A DNA stretch of 9,176 nucleotides from Planctomycetota bacterium (GTDB lineage: Bacteria > Planctomycetota > Brocadiia > JAJRTI01): the NCBI GenBank assembly GCA_024278415.1, contig JAJRTI010000722.1:1-9176 (forward strand), written 5' to 3'. Position 1 is the stretch's first letter. Each line of letters opens with the position of its first letter. Below, piece after piece: positions 1-6,709 of the stretch. A program made the position numbers and the translations under genes. The notes beneath the pieces were generated by a model that was given only the letters and a program-made list of their open reading frames with translations, searched no databases and was not told the origin of the DNA.

Positions 1-503
1 CTGCGGCCGCAACCCTGGGCTAGAAGCCGGAAGCCCGTTGGGCTTCCCAACAGCGTTGCGTCAAGCGGAAACGCTGTCCATTGAACTCGCGCACGTTCAT
101 GGGGCCGACGGCTGTTGCAATCGGCTGAAGTGTTACTCGTGCCTTAAGCATTCGTACCTGCGACGAAAAACAAGAAGTTGCTCACGTGGAGCGGATCCCG
201 AGGCTTCGGGACCGTCCGTCGGAACGCGAAGGCCGTCCGCTCCCGGGTTGCGGGCACAGCCCGCCTTGTACCGCGCGTGCGCCGCGATGACCGCGCGTTA
301 CTGCACGCTGGCGCCGGGTTCGTCGTGAGGCACGCAAGGGCCTCCTTCTGGAGGGGTCGAAGCGCGTCGTGGGCCGCCCCTGCTGGCGCTTGCGAACTGC
401 TATCGCGTGTGCGGATGCAAAGCAGCGCTACGCGCTGCCAGCCAAAGCGCCATCAAGCCGGCGCACTCCATGAGCCGCATGCTGGCGCCTGGCGGCTACC
501 GAT
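1..503. other. Non-coding stretch at the left end
   Basis: I see no convincing gene in these 503 bases. A plus-strand frame is open from the left edge to 328, but its product is rich in scattered Cys and Arg, resembles no family I know, and has no clear ribosome site. The minus strand, which carries every gene here, has no long frame. Several short inverted repeats are present: an 8-bp stem with a 3-base loop at 29-47, a 6-bp stem with a 4-base loop at 196-211, and two hairpins at 422-464 described separately. An 8-base direct repeat, CCGCGCGT, occurs at 271-278 and 290-297. No tRNA-like cloverleaf was recognised. The region is best read as the 3' untranslated region and spacer after the oxidoreductase gene. 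Confidence 0.6.
419..464 (-). terminator. Tandem hairpins, possible weak terminator
   Basis: Read on the minus strand, two hairpins follow the oxidoreductase stop codon by about 40 and 65 bases. The first pairs GCGCC with GGCGC (464-460 and 451-447) around an 8-base loop and is followed by TTTG. The second pairs GCAGCGC with GCGCTGC (438-432 and 428-422) around a 3-base loop and is followed by TTTG. Position downstream of the last gene and the paired structure suggest a transcript end. The T runs are only three long, so a Rho-independent terminator is not certain. They may instead protect the mRNA 3' end. Confidence 0.35.
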
Positions 504-1493
504 TCACTCGGCGAACCCCTTCACGATGCGATCCGCCAACGCGATGGCGCGCATGCCGTCCTTGCCCGACACGACCGGTTCACTGCCTGTCTTGACGGCC
601 TCGACGAACGCCTCGATCTCCTTGGCCAACGGCTCCGCGTCGTCGAGCTTGATCTTCTGCATCTTGAAGAATTTGCCGATCATGAACTTGGCGAGGTCCT
701 TGACCTTGGAGAGGTCGAACTCGCCCATTTTCTCCCGCGCCTCGTCGAACTTGGGCCCCTTGGTGAAGAGCAGCGCCTCGCGCTTTTGGTAGTCGATGGT
801 GACGTACGATTCGGGCGAGAAAATGCGAATCTTGCGCATGCTCTTGGTCGAGACGCGGCTTGCGCTCAAGTTGGCGACGCAGCCGTTCTCGAAGCGGATG
901 CGCGCGTTCGCGATGTCCTCCTTGTCCGACAGCAGGCCTGCGCCGACCGAGTCGACCCACTTGACTTGCGACTGCGCTAGGTCGAGCACAATGTCGAGGT
1001 CGTGGATCATGAGGTCCATGACGACGCCGATGTCCGTGGAGCGGAAGGAGTAGGGCCCCAGCCTGTCGCACTCGATGAACTTGGGCTTGAGGGGCAGGCT
1101 GCGCGCCGCGACGAACGCGGGGTTGAAGCGTTCGATGTGGCCGACCTGGAGTAGGGCGCCGGCCTTGTCGGCGAGGGCCACCATCTGCTCGGCTTGTTCG
1201 AGCGTGGCCGTCATAGGCTTCTCGACGAGGCAAGGAGTGCCGTGCGCGAGGAACAACCGCGCCACGTCAAGATGGTACACCGTCGGCACCGCGATGCTGA
1301 CGAGGTCCACTTCGCCGATGAGCGACTCGAAGTCGGACCGGTAGTCGACGCCGTGTTTTTTCGCGACCTTCCTGCCCTGCTTCTCGTTGGCGTCGCAAAC
1401 GGCGATGAGGTCCACGCTGGCAAGGTCCGCGTACACGCGGGCATGGTGTTGTCCGAGATGGCCGACGCCGACGACTGCTGCTTTGAGCGGCAT
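504..1493 (-). CDS. Gfo/Idh/MocA oxidoreductase, GnnA candidate
   Basis: NAD(P)-dependent sugar oxidoreductase of the Gfo/Idh/MocA family, 329 residues, a normal full length. The N-terminal Rossmann fold is shown by AAVVGVGHLGQ (residues 5-15), with the glycine-rich turn G9-V-G11-H-L-G14. The family EKP signature with its catalytic-type lysine is at 91-93. A GHIERFNPA segment lies at 118-126 and MDLMIHDLDI at 159-168, where H164 and D165 fit the usual active-site pair. The C-terminal half is the alpha/beta substrate domain. It starts 5 bases after the lpxA stop, with GAGG at 1502-1505 spaced 8 bases from the ATG, so it is co-transcribed and probably translationally coupled with lpxA. In Acidithiobacillus ferrooxidans a relative, GnnA, lies beside lpxA and oxidises UDP-GlcNAc at C3 for amide-type lipid A. 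The same role is inferred here from position. The aminotransferase GnnB is not in view, so another nucleotide-sugar substrate remains possible. Confidence 0.9.
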   Translation of the reverse strand: MPLKAAVVGVGHLGQHHARVYADLASVDLIAVCDANEKQGRKVAKKHGVDYRSDFESLIGEVDLVSIAVPTVYHLDVARLFLAHGTPCLVEKPMTATLEQAEQMVALADKAGALLQVGHIERFNPAFVAARSLPLKPKFIECDRLGPYSFRSTDIGVVMDLMIHDLDIVLDLAQSQVKWVDSVGAGLLSDKEDIANARIRFENGCVANLSASRVSTKSMRKIRIFSPESYVTIDYQKREALLFTKGPKFDEAREKMGEFDLSKVKDLAKFMIGKFFKMQKIKLDDAEPLAKEIEAFVEAVKTGSEPVVSGKDGMRAIALADRIVKGFAE

Positions 1494-1498
1494 GGGTA

Positions 1499-2290
1499 TT
1501 ACCTCGTGGCCTCCAACGCGCGGCCGGCCCTGCCCTGCTGTTGGCGTCGGAGGAATTGGAGCAGGTACTTCACGTCTTCGGTCAGGTCGTTGCGCGCTTC
1601 GAGCGCGTCCATGGCCTCGGTGCGGTTGACGACACTTGGGCCGAAGAGCAGGCGGTGGGCTTCGGCGAGCGCCTTGATGCGCTCCTCAGAGAATCCCGCG
1701 CGCTGGAGGCCGATGACGTTGGGCTTCACGACCTTCTCTTCGTGCACGAGCATGAAGGGGGGCACGTCTTGGACGACGCGGTTGAGGCCGCCGACGTAGG
1801 CGAGCGTGCCGATGGTGGTGAACTGCTGGACGCCCACCAGGCCCATGATGCCGGCGCGATCCTCGACGACACAGTGGCCGGCGAGCAAGCCGCAATTGGC
1901 AATGATGACGTGGTCGCCGATCTGGCAGTCGTGGCCCACGTGGCTGCACGCCATGAGGAGGTTGTTGTTGCCCAGGCGCGTGACCCAGCCGCCGCCCTCG
2001 GTGCCGATGTTGATGGTGACGGCCTCGCGGATGGAGTTGCCGTCGCCGATTTCGAGCCGCGACTCTTCTCCATGATACTTGAGATCCTGAGGCACGGCCC
2101 CGACGACGGCGCCGGGGAAGATCGTGTTGTTTTCGCCGAGGGTCGTGGCGCCATCGATCGTCACGTTGTTCAGGACCTTTGTACCCTTGCCGATTTTGAC
2201 CTTGGGGCCAATGACGGAGAATGCGCCGACGGTGACACCTTCAGCCAGTTGGGCATCCGGGTGTACATCGGCGAACTTATGTATGGTCAT
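1499..2290 (-). CDS. lpxA: UDP-GlcNAc acyltransferase LpxA
   Basis: Cytoplasmic acyl-ACP:UDP-N-acetylglucosamine O-acyltransferase, the first step of lipid A synthesis; 263 residues, the family's usual length. The N-terminal two thirds are hexapeptide repeats forming a left-handed beta helix, followed by a helical C-terminal domain from about 190. Motifs align with E. coli LpxA at a constant offset of five: QDLKY at 68-72, HVGHD at 117-121 with catalytic H120 (E. coli H125), LAGH with H139 (H144), and QDVPP at 174-178. The acyl-length ruler position (E. coli G173) is G168, compatible with a long acyl chain. Two E. coli active-site histidines are replaced: H99 by N94 and H160 by Q155. These may be lineage features or reflect a 3-amino sugar acceptor. 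The ATG at 2290 follows AGGAG (2300-2304) by 9 bases, and that site lies within a hairpin. The gene sits 42 bases after lpxC-fabZ. Confidence 0.96.
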   Translation of the reverse strand: MTIHKFADVHPDAQLAEGVTVGAFSVIGPKVKIGKGTKVLNNVTIDGATTLGENNTIFPGAVVGAVPQDLKYHGEESRLEIGDGNSIREAVTINIGTEGGGWVTRLGNNNLLMACSHVGHDCQIGDHVIIANCGLLAGHCVVEDRAGIMGLVGVQQFTTIGTLAYVGGLNRVVQDVPPFMLVHEEKVVKPNVIGLQRAGFSEERIKALAEAHRLLFGPSVVNRTEAMDALEARNDLTEDVKYLLQFLRRQQQGRAGRALEATR

Positions 2291-2294
2291 CGAA

Positions 2295-2310
2295 ACGGAC
2301 TCCTGTCCGT
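2295..2310 (-). promoter_or_regulatory. Hairpin presenting the lpxA Shine-Dalgarno
   Basis: On the minus strand a perfect 6-bp inverted repeat, ACGGAC and GTCCGT, encloses the 4-base loop AGGA, which is the core of the lpxA ribosome binding site. The lpxA ATG begins 4 bases beyond the stem. Exposure of AGGA in the loop could aid or gate ribosome loading, and the stem could be melted by ribosomes finishing lpxC-fabZ, whose stop is 23 bases upstream of the stem. The structure is seen directly; a regulatory role is inference. Confidence 0.4.
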
Positions 2311-2332
2311 GGAAGGGCCGCTCGCCGGCGAG

Positions 2333-3637
2333 TTACGATGGCTCGGCGTCGGCCAGCATGAACTTGAGGTTTGCAGTGGTGACGATCTTGCCGTCGACCA
2401 TGGCCTTGACCGCGACCTTCGCGCGGCGGCCCGTGGCGCGTTCGATTTCGGCCTCCAAGCGCAACTGGTCGCCGGGCACGACGGCCTTGCGGAACTTCAC
2501 GTCGTCCATGCCCACGAGGAGCGTGAGCTTGCCCGAGTACTCCACCTTGCGGAGGAGGAGCACGCCGGTGATCTGTGCGAGGGCCTCGATTTGGAGCACG
2601 CCAGGCATGACCGGTTGCTCGGGCCAATGGCCTTGGAAGAAAGGCTCGTTGATCGTGATGTTCTTGATGCCCACGATGCGTTTGTCTTCCTCGATGGCGA
2701 TGATGCGGTCCACGAGGAGGAAGGGGTAGCGGTGGGGGAGGAGACGCTGGATGTCGCGAATGTCGAGCAGCGGCTCAGAGAGCGCGATGCCGCGAAGGCG
2801 GTGTTCGCGAATGACGTCGACGGTTTTCTTGACAAATTTGGCATTCGCCGCGTGGCCGGACTTGACCGCGACGATGCGCGCGTCGTAGGAGTGGCCGGCC
2901 ACGTAGAGGTCGCCGATGAGGTCGAGGATCTTGTGGCGCACGGGCTCGTCGTGGAAACGCAGGGGCGTCTTGATCGTGCCGTCTTCCGAGACCACGACGA
3001 CGTTTTCGGCCGTGGCGCCCTTGCCCAGGCCCATCGCGACGAATTGCTCGATCTCGGGCTCGAGCGTGAACGTGCGTGCGGGCGCGATCTCTTGGAGGAA
3101 CGCCTCCTCATCCAGCGGCAACGTGATGGATTGGGTGCCGATGAATTTGCCCTCGTAGTCGAGGGTGTAGGACACCGCGAACCCGCCTTCATTGGGCAGG
3201 GCCACAATGCTCGCGTTGCCGTCGGTGATGGCGTACGGCTCGCGGACGAGGAAGTGGTGGCGCGGCTCGGCGAGGTCGCGAATGCCGGCGTCCTGCAACA
3301 GATCGCAGTAGACCTTGGCGCTTCCGTCGAGCGCGGGCAACTCGGGGGCACTGATGCGAATCTCGACGTTGTCGATGCTAAGGCCGGCGAGTGCGGCAAG
3401 CGCGTGCTCAACAAAGACGACGTCCACACCCTCATGGTGGAGGGCCGTGGTGCGCATGCGCTCGGTGACCGTCTCAGGCACGACCGGCACCACAGGCTCG
3501 CCGGGGAGATCCGTGCGCACGAAGCGGGCGCCGGTATACGCCTCCGCGGGGCAGAAGGTCAAGCCGACAGGCTGGCCGTGGAACAGGCCGACGCCTTCGA
3601 CCGAGACTTCGCGCTCGATGGTTCGCTGGTACTTCAT
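2333..3637 (-). CDS. lpxC-fabZ: LpxC-FabZ fusion: deacetylase / dehydratase
   Basis: Bifunctional cytoplasmic enzyme of 434 residues from the ATG at 3637 (435 from the adjacent in-frame TTG at 3640; residue numbers here count from the TTG). Residues 1 to about 285 are LpxC, the zinc-dependent UDP-3-O-acyl-GlcNAc deacetylase that commits flux to lipid A. The metal and catalytic residues are visible: E78 and H79 in FVEHALAALAGL, H236 and D240 in HKILDLIGDL, and H263 in KSGHAAN. Residues about 292 to 430 are FabZ, the 3-hydroxyacyl-ACP dehydratase, with LPHRYPFLLVD at 301-311, catalytic H338 in FFQGHWP and E352 in QIEALAQITG. Both halves keep their key residues, so both activities are likely. 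The fusion is known from Bacteroidota and some other non-proteobacterial phyla. It joins two consumers of 3-hydroxyacyl-ACP, which may fix their ratio. The gene starts within 14 bases of the skp stop, and the spacer is C-rich with no Shine-Dalgarno, so initiation probably depends on coupling to skp. Confidence 0.96.
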   Translation of the reverse strand: MKYQRTIEREVSVEGVGLFHGQPVGLTFCPAEAYTGARFVRTDLPGEPVVPVVPETVTERMRTTALHHEGVDVVFVEHALAALAGLSIDNVEIRISAPELPALDGSAKVYCDLLQDAGIRDLAEPRHHFLVREPYAITDGNASIVALPNEGGFAVSYTLDYEGKFIGTQSITLPLDEEAFLQEIAPARTFTLEPEIEQFVAMGLGKGATAENVVVVSEDGTIKTPLRFHDEPVRHKILDLIGDLYVAGHSYDARIVAVKSGHAANAKFVKKTVDVIREHRLRGIALSEPLLDIRDIQRLLPHRYPFLLVDRIIAIEEDKRIVGIKNITINEPFFQGHWPEQPVMPGVLQIEALAQITGVLLLRKVEYSGKLTLLVGMDDVKFRKAVVPGDQLRLEAEIERATGRRAKVAVKAMVDGKIVTTANLKFMLADAEPS

Positions 3638-3651
3638 CAAGGTGGGGGGAG

Positions 3652-4245
3652 CTACTTGGCTGAGGTTTCGTGGCCGGCGTTCATGTCCTTCAGTATGTCC
3701 TCGGTGATGTCCAGCGCGTGGGAGGCGTAGAGGACCTGGCGCGTCTTGATTTCGAGTTGGATCATCTCGATGGTCCCGCGGTTGAGTTCGGCATCTTCTT
3801 GCTTGAGCACGAGGTCGATGCCGTTCTTGGCGGCATAATCGGCGATCTTGCCGCGGATTTCTTCCAAGAGTGTGGTGGTGTACTGCCGCTGCACATTGGC
3901 GAATTCGCTCTGCGACATCTTCTTGTACACCTCGAACTCGACCCGCTTCTGGAAGAGGCGCTCCTCCGTTCGCTTGCGCGCGTCGGTGCCGAGGTCGAAG
4001 AGCTGCACTTCTTCTTTCAGCTTATCGAGTTCCTTGGCCTTCTCTTGGATGACTTCGAGCTTCTTGGAGCGTTCGGCGCGCAGCGACGCGTCCAGCTCGG
4101 CCTTCTTGTAGTAGCGCTCGAAGATCTCCGCCAGGTTGACGACGGCGATGCGAAGGTTTCGGGTGTTGCCTTGGCTACGCGCGGCGGGCGCGAGCAGGAG
4201 CAGTGAGAGCATGGCGTAGGTGGTGAGGTGCAGGTGGCGTGGCAT
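3652..4245 (-). CDS. skp: Skp/OmpH periplasmic chaperone
   Basis: OmpH/Skp-family chaperone of 197 residues that would hold unfolded outer-membrane proteins in the periplasm and deliver them to BamA. The first 25 or so residues are a signal peptide: a basic start (MPRHLH), a hydrophobic core (AMLSLLLLAPAA), and a likely cut near ARSQ. The mature protein opens with the family strand LRIAVVNLAEIFERYYKKA (31-49). It then has a charged coiled coil rich in Lys and Glu from about 48 to 135, and closes with GIDLVLKQED (142-151) and VLYASHALDITEDIL (171-185), both typical of the family. The ATG at 4245 has GGGAG at 4251-4255, 5 bases away. It lies 35 bases after bamA, the standard partnership. It ends in TAG just before lpxC-fabZ. 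Confidence 0.92.
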   Translation of the reverse strand: MPRHLHLTTYAMLSLLLLAPAARSQGNTRNLRIAVVNLAEIFERYYKKAELDASLRAERSKKLEVIQEKAKELDKLKEEVQLFDLGTDARKRTEERLFQKRVEFEVYKKMSQSEFANVQRQYTTTLLEEIRGKIADYAAKNGIDLVLKQEDAELNRGTIEMIQLEIKTRQVLYASHALDITEDILKDMNAGHETSAK

Positions 4246-4280
4246 CGTGACTCCCTCTCGTGGTGATGTGCAGCTCGGAT

Positions 4281-6665
4281 TCAGAAGCTGAATCCGCTGC
4301 CGATGGTGAATGTGAACATCCTCGTCTGGTCGTCTTTTTGTTGTATTAGTGGGAATCCGAAGTCGAATACGATTGGCATCCAGTTGAACATGGGGAAGCG
4401 CAGCTCCATGCCCACGCCCCAGGCCGCTCGAATCTCAGACACGAGGTCGGATAGCTGCATTTCGACCGTGCCCGTGTCGAGGAAGGTGTGGGCGCGGGCA
4501 TAGCGGCGATAGATGGGGACGCTGTACTCGGCGCCGGCCAGCAGCATGTACTCGCCGCCGATAGCGTCGCGGGTGTTTTTGTCGACCGGGCCGACGCCGC
4601 GGTAGTCGAAGCCGCGCAGTGAGCCCGAGCCGCCAGCCCAGAAGCGCTCGAAGATGGGGGTTTTGCCGCTGTATCCCCACACCACGCCGAAGGAGCCGCG
4701 AGTCGACAGGATGTGCTTGCCCCAGCCGCGGAAGTTCCAGACCGTGAAGTACTTGGTGGCGCTGGTCTGGAACCGAACGACCTTCACCCCCGTGGTCGTG
4801 CCCTCGATGCTGGCGTCAACCATGTGGCCCTTGGACGGGAGGAAGCGGCTGTCTCGCTTGTCGTAGCGGAGCGAGAGTTCGAGGCCGACGCGGTTGTGGG
4901 AGCCTTCCGCGGCGAACGCATCGGCCGGTGAGCCGGGATCCAAGTTGTAAATCGTGATGTAGTCGTAGCGGAGCGTGAGGCCCGACATCAGGTCGCGGGT
5001 CAGGCGCCGCCCGGTGCTCAAGGTGCCGCCGATGCGGCGTTCGTCCCAATCCTCCCAATAGCGCTTGCGGTAGTAGGCGCTCGTGCCGAAGCTGTAGGGG
5101 GAGTCAAAGACGGACGGGTTTTGGAAGGAGAGGAGGTAGTCCTGCCGCTCGCGGCCTGGGCGGAGGCGGAGCGAGAGGATTTGGCCCGCGCCGACAAACG
5201 CGTTGCCCGTGAAGAAGTCTTTCAGGCTGGTGGGGGTGTCGAAAATGTCGAAGTTGCGGTGCGTGAGTGCGATGTCGCCGAAGATGCCGGTGTTGGAGCT
5301 GGCGCCAACGCCAAACGTGACGTCGCCGACCTTGCCCTCGCGCACGGCGAGCAGCAGGTTCTTAGTGTTGGGCTCGGAGCCGGGTTCGTTGTCAATGGCG
5401 ACCGAGTCCGCCGACGCCATGTCGAAGAAGCCCGTGTTCCTGAGCCGGCGCTGGCTGTCCTTGACGAGCGAGGTGTCGAAGCGGTCGCCAGGGAAGATCG
5501 TCAACTCGCGGCGGATGACACGGTCTTGGATGCGTTGCATGCCTGAGATCTTGATCTTCTCGACGTAGTAGCGGATGCCTTCGTCGATGCGGAATCGGAT
5601 GGTCACCTGGGGCGCGGTAGGATCGGTGATCACGTCGTATTTCAGCTTGGATTCGACGTAGCCTTGCTCGCCGTAAATCTCGCGAATGCTGGCCACGTCG
5701 TCTCGAAGGGCTTGGCTGAGGAAGGGTTTGCCCTCGCGGAGTTTGAGCAGCGCTCGAATCTCGCGGGTGGCAAAGAGGGTGTTGCCCTTAATGTCGATCC
5801 GTTTGACGGTGTAGCGGCGTCCCTCCTCGATGCGGATCACGAACACGACGTTTTTCTTGAGCGCATCCCACCTCACTTCGTGTGCCACCACGGCGTCGAG
5901 CCAGCCTTGGCTGCGGTAGTACTCTTGCACGGCAAAGACATCGGACTGGATCTTGTCCTGATCGTAAAGCCCTCTGAAGATGATCGACGGAAAATGCCGC
6001 TGCCGGGTCTGCATCTGTCTCAGCAGGGTTTTCTTGCTGATGGATTTTCTGCCGATGAAGACAATTTTCTTGACGGAGACACGCGGGTTCTCCTGGATGT
6101 CGAACACGACCACCGCGCCCTTTTTCGTGCTGCGGCCTCGGACGTCGACGTTGGCGTAGCCTTTCTTGCGGTACAGTTGCTCGATGCGCTCTTCGTCGAG
6201 TTTGAGCAAGTGCGGCTGAAGCACCTGGCCTATTTGGAGGTGCATCTCTTTGCGAAGTGCTTTCTTGCTTACGTGGTCGTTGCCTTTGAATAGGATCTGC
6301 TTGATGACGGGGCTTTCGGCGAGGTCATAGATGACCTTGATGCCACCCTCCACGGCAACGGTGCGTACCTTGATGTCGGAGAACTTGCCCAGCGCGAACA
6401 AGCGTTTGATGTCGTCGTCGGCGACCTTCTGGGCGAAGGGGACGCCCTTGGTGATGCGAATGGCCGAGCGCACCGTGCTTTTAGGAATGGTCTTGAGGCC
6501 GGTGATTTGGAGTTCCTGGACGATGCGGCCTTCGGCCTCCTGTGCGAGGGCGCCTGGAGAGGCGAAGGCTAGCAGCAGTGCTAAGCTGGCCAGTGTCGCT
6601 GGGACGCGGTGGAGCGCATCGCGGGAAGGAGGCGGGCGGAGGGGGCTCTTGGGCTTGGGCATCAT
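4281..6665 (-). CDS. bamA: Outer-membrane assembly factor BamA
   Basis: Outer-membrane beta-barrel insertase of the Omp85 family, 794 residues, close to the usual 750-850. An N-terminal signal peptide has a long basic, Pro-rich lead (residues 1-20), a hydrophobic core (22-38) and a likely cut after GALA near 41. Five POTRA domains follow at roughly 46-117, 118-193, 194-282, 283-363 and 364-443, with typical openings such as RIVQELQITGLKTI, VKRIDIKGNTLF and VEKIKISGMQRI. The barrel spans about 447-794. It carries the L6-loop motif GGSGSLRGFDYRG, where R684 matches the conserved arginine, and ends in a strand closing with Phe (FTIGSGFSF), the expected outer-membrane signal. The ATG at 6665 is preceded by AGGA (6675-6678) with a 9-base spacer. 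It overlaps the probable original stop of dnaB as ATGA. skp follows 35 bases downstream. A second in-frame ATG is adjacent at 6662. Confidence 0.97.
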   Translation of the reverse strand: MMPKPKSPLRPPPSRDALHRVPATLASLALLLAFASPGALAQEAEGRIVQELQITGLKTIPKSTVRSAIRITKGVPFAQKVADDDIKRLFALGKFSDIKVRTVAVEGGIKVIYDLAESPVIKQILFKGNDHVSKKALRKEMHLQIGQVLQPHLLKLDEERIEQLYRKKGYANVDVRGRSTKKGAVVVFDIQENPRVSVKKIVFIGRKSISKKTLLRQMQTRQRHFPSIIFRGLYDQDKIQSDVFAVQEYYRSQGWLDAVVAHEVRWDALKKNVVFVIRIEEGRRYTVKRIDIKGNTLFATREIRALLKLREGKPFLSQALRDDVASIREIYGEQGYVESKLKYDVITDPTAPQVTIRFRIDEGIRYYVEKIKISGMQRIQDRVIRRELTIFPGDRFDTSLVKDSQRRLRNTGFFDMASADSVAIDNEPGSEPNTKNLLLAVREGKVGDVTFGVGASSNTGIFGDIALTHRNFDIFDTPTSLKDFFTGNAFVGAGQILSLRLRPGRERQDYLLSFQNPSVFDSPYSFGTSAYYRKRYWEDWDERRIGGTLSTGRRLTRDLMSGLTLRYDYITIYNLDPGSPADAFAAEGSHNRVGLELSLRYDKRDSRFLPSKGHMVDASIEGTTTGVKVVRFQTSATKYFTVWNFRGWGKHILSTRGSFGVVWGYSGKTPIFERFWAGGSGSLRGFDYRGVGPVDKNTRDAIGGEYMLLAGAEYSVPIYRRYARAHTFLDTGTVEMQLSDLVSEIRAAWGVGMELRFPMFNWMPIVFDFGFPLIQQKDDQTRMFTFTIGSGFSF

Positions 6666-6709
6666 GGCGCTGTTTCCTGCGTGGACAGGTTTTCGAAGCG
6701 CATGAACTA
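6662..6709 (-). other. Untranslated former dnaB tail after in-frame TAG
   Basis: The dnaB frame stops at TAG (6709-6707) directly after ELLFRR. Continuing in the same frame gives FMRFENLSTQETAP and then TGA at 6664-6662. The F-x-R-F-E-N-L wording is what DnaB proteins usually carry right after this strand, so these 14 codons look like the genuine C-terminus. The TGA overlaps the bamA start codon as ATGA, a classic coupling arrangement. The stretch also contains the bamA ribosome binding site. It is therefore either a recent nonsense mutation, a sequencing error, or a read-through site. Confidence 0.7.

Noticed and set aside
29..47. 8-bp hairpin with a 3-base loop as a terminator
   Set aside because: The stem is perfect, but no T run follows on either strand and it lies about 450 bases from the nearest gene end.
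165..213. Hairpins at 196-211 and 180-192 followed by a T-rich stretch on the minus strand as a terminator
   Set aside because: The stem nearest the T run is only 4 bp, and the better stem is too far from it.
2..328. Plus-strand frame open from the left edge, a possible end of a convergent gene
   Set aside because: The translated product has scattered Cys and Arg, no recognisable domain, and no coding-like base pattern. It is more likely chance in GC-rich spacer.
1541..3730. A 729-codon plus-strand open frame opposite lpxA and lpxC-fabZ
   Set aside because: It is in exact codon register with both minus-strand genes, so a stop would need TTA, CTA or TCA codons in them, which are rare in GC-rich genes. 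Its product resembles no family and the opposite strand encodes well-known enzymes.
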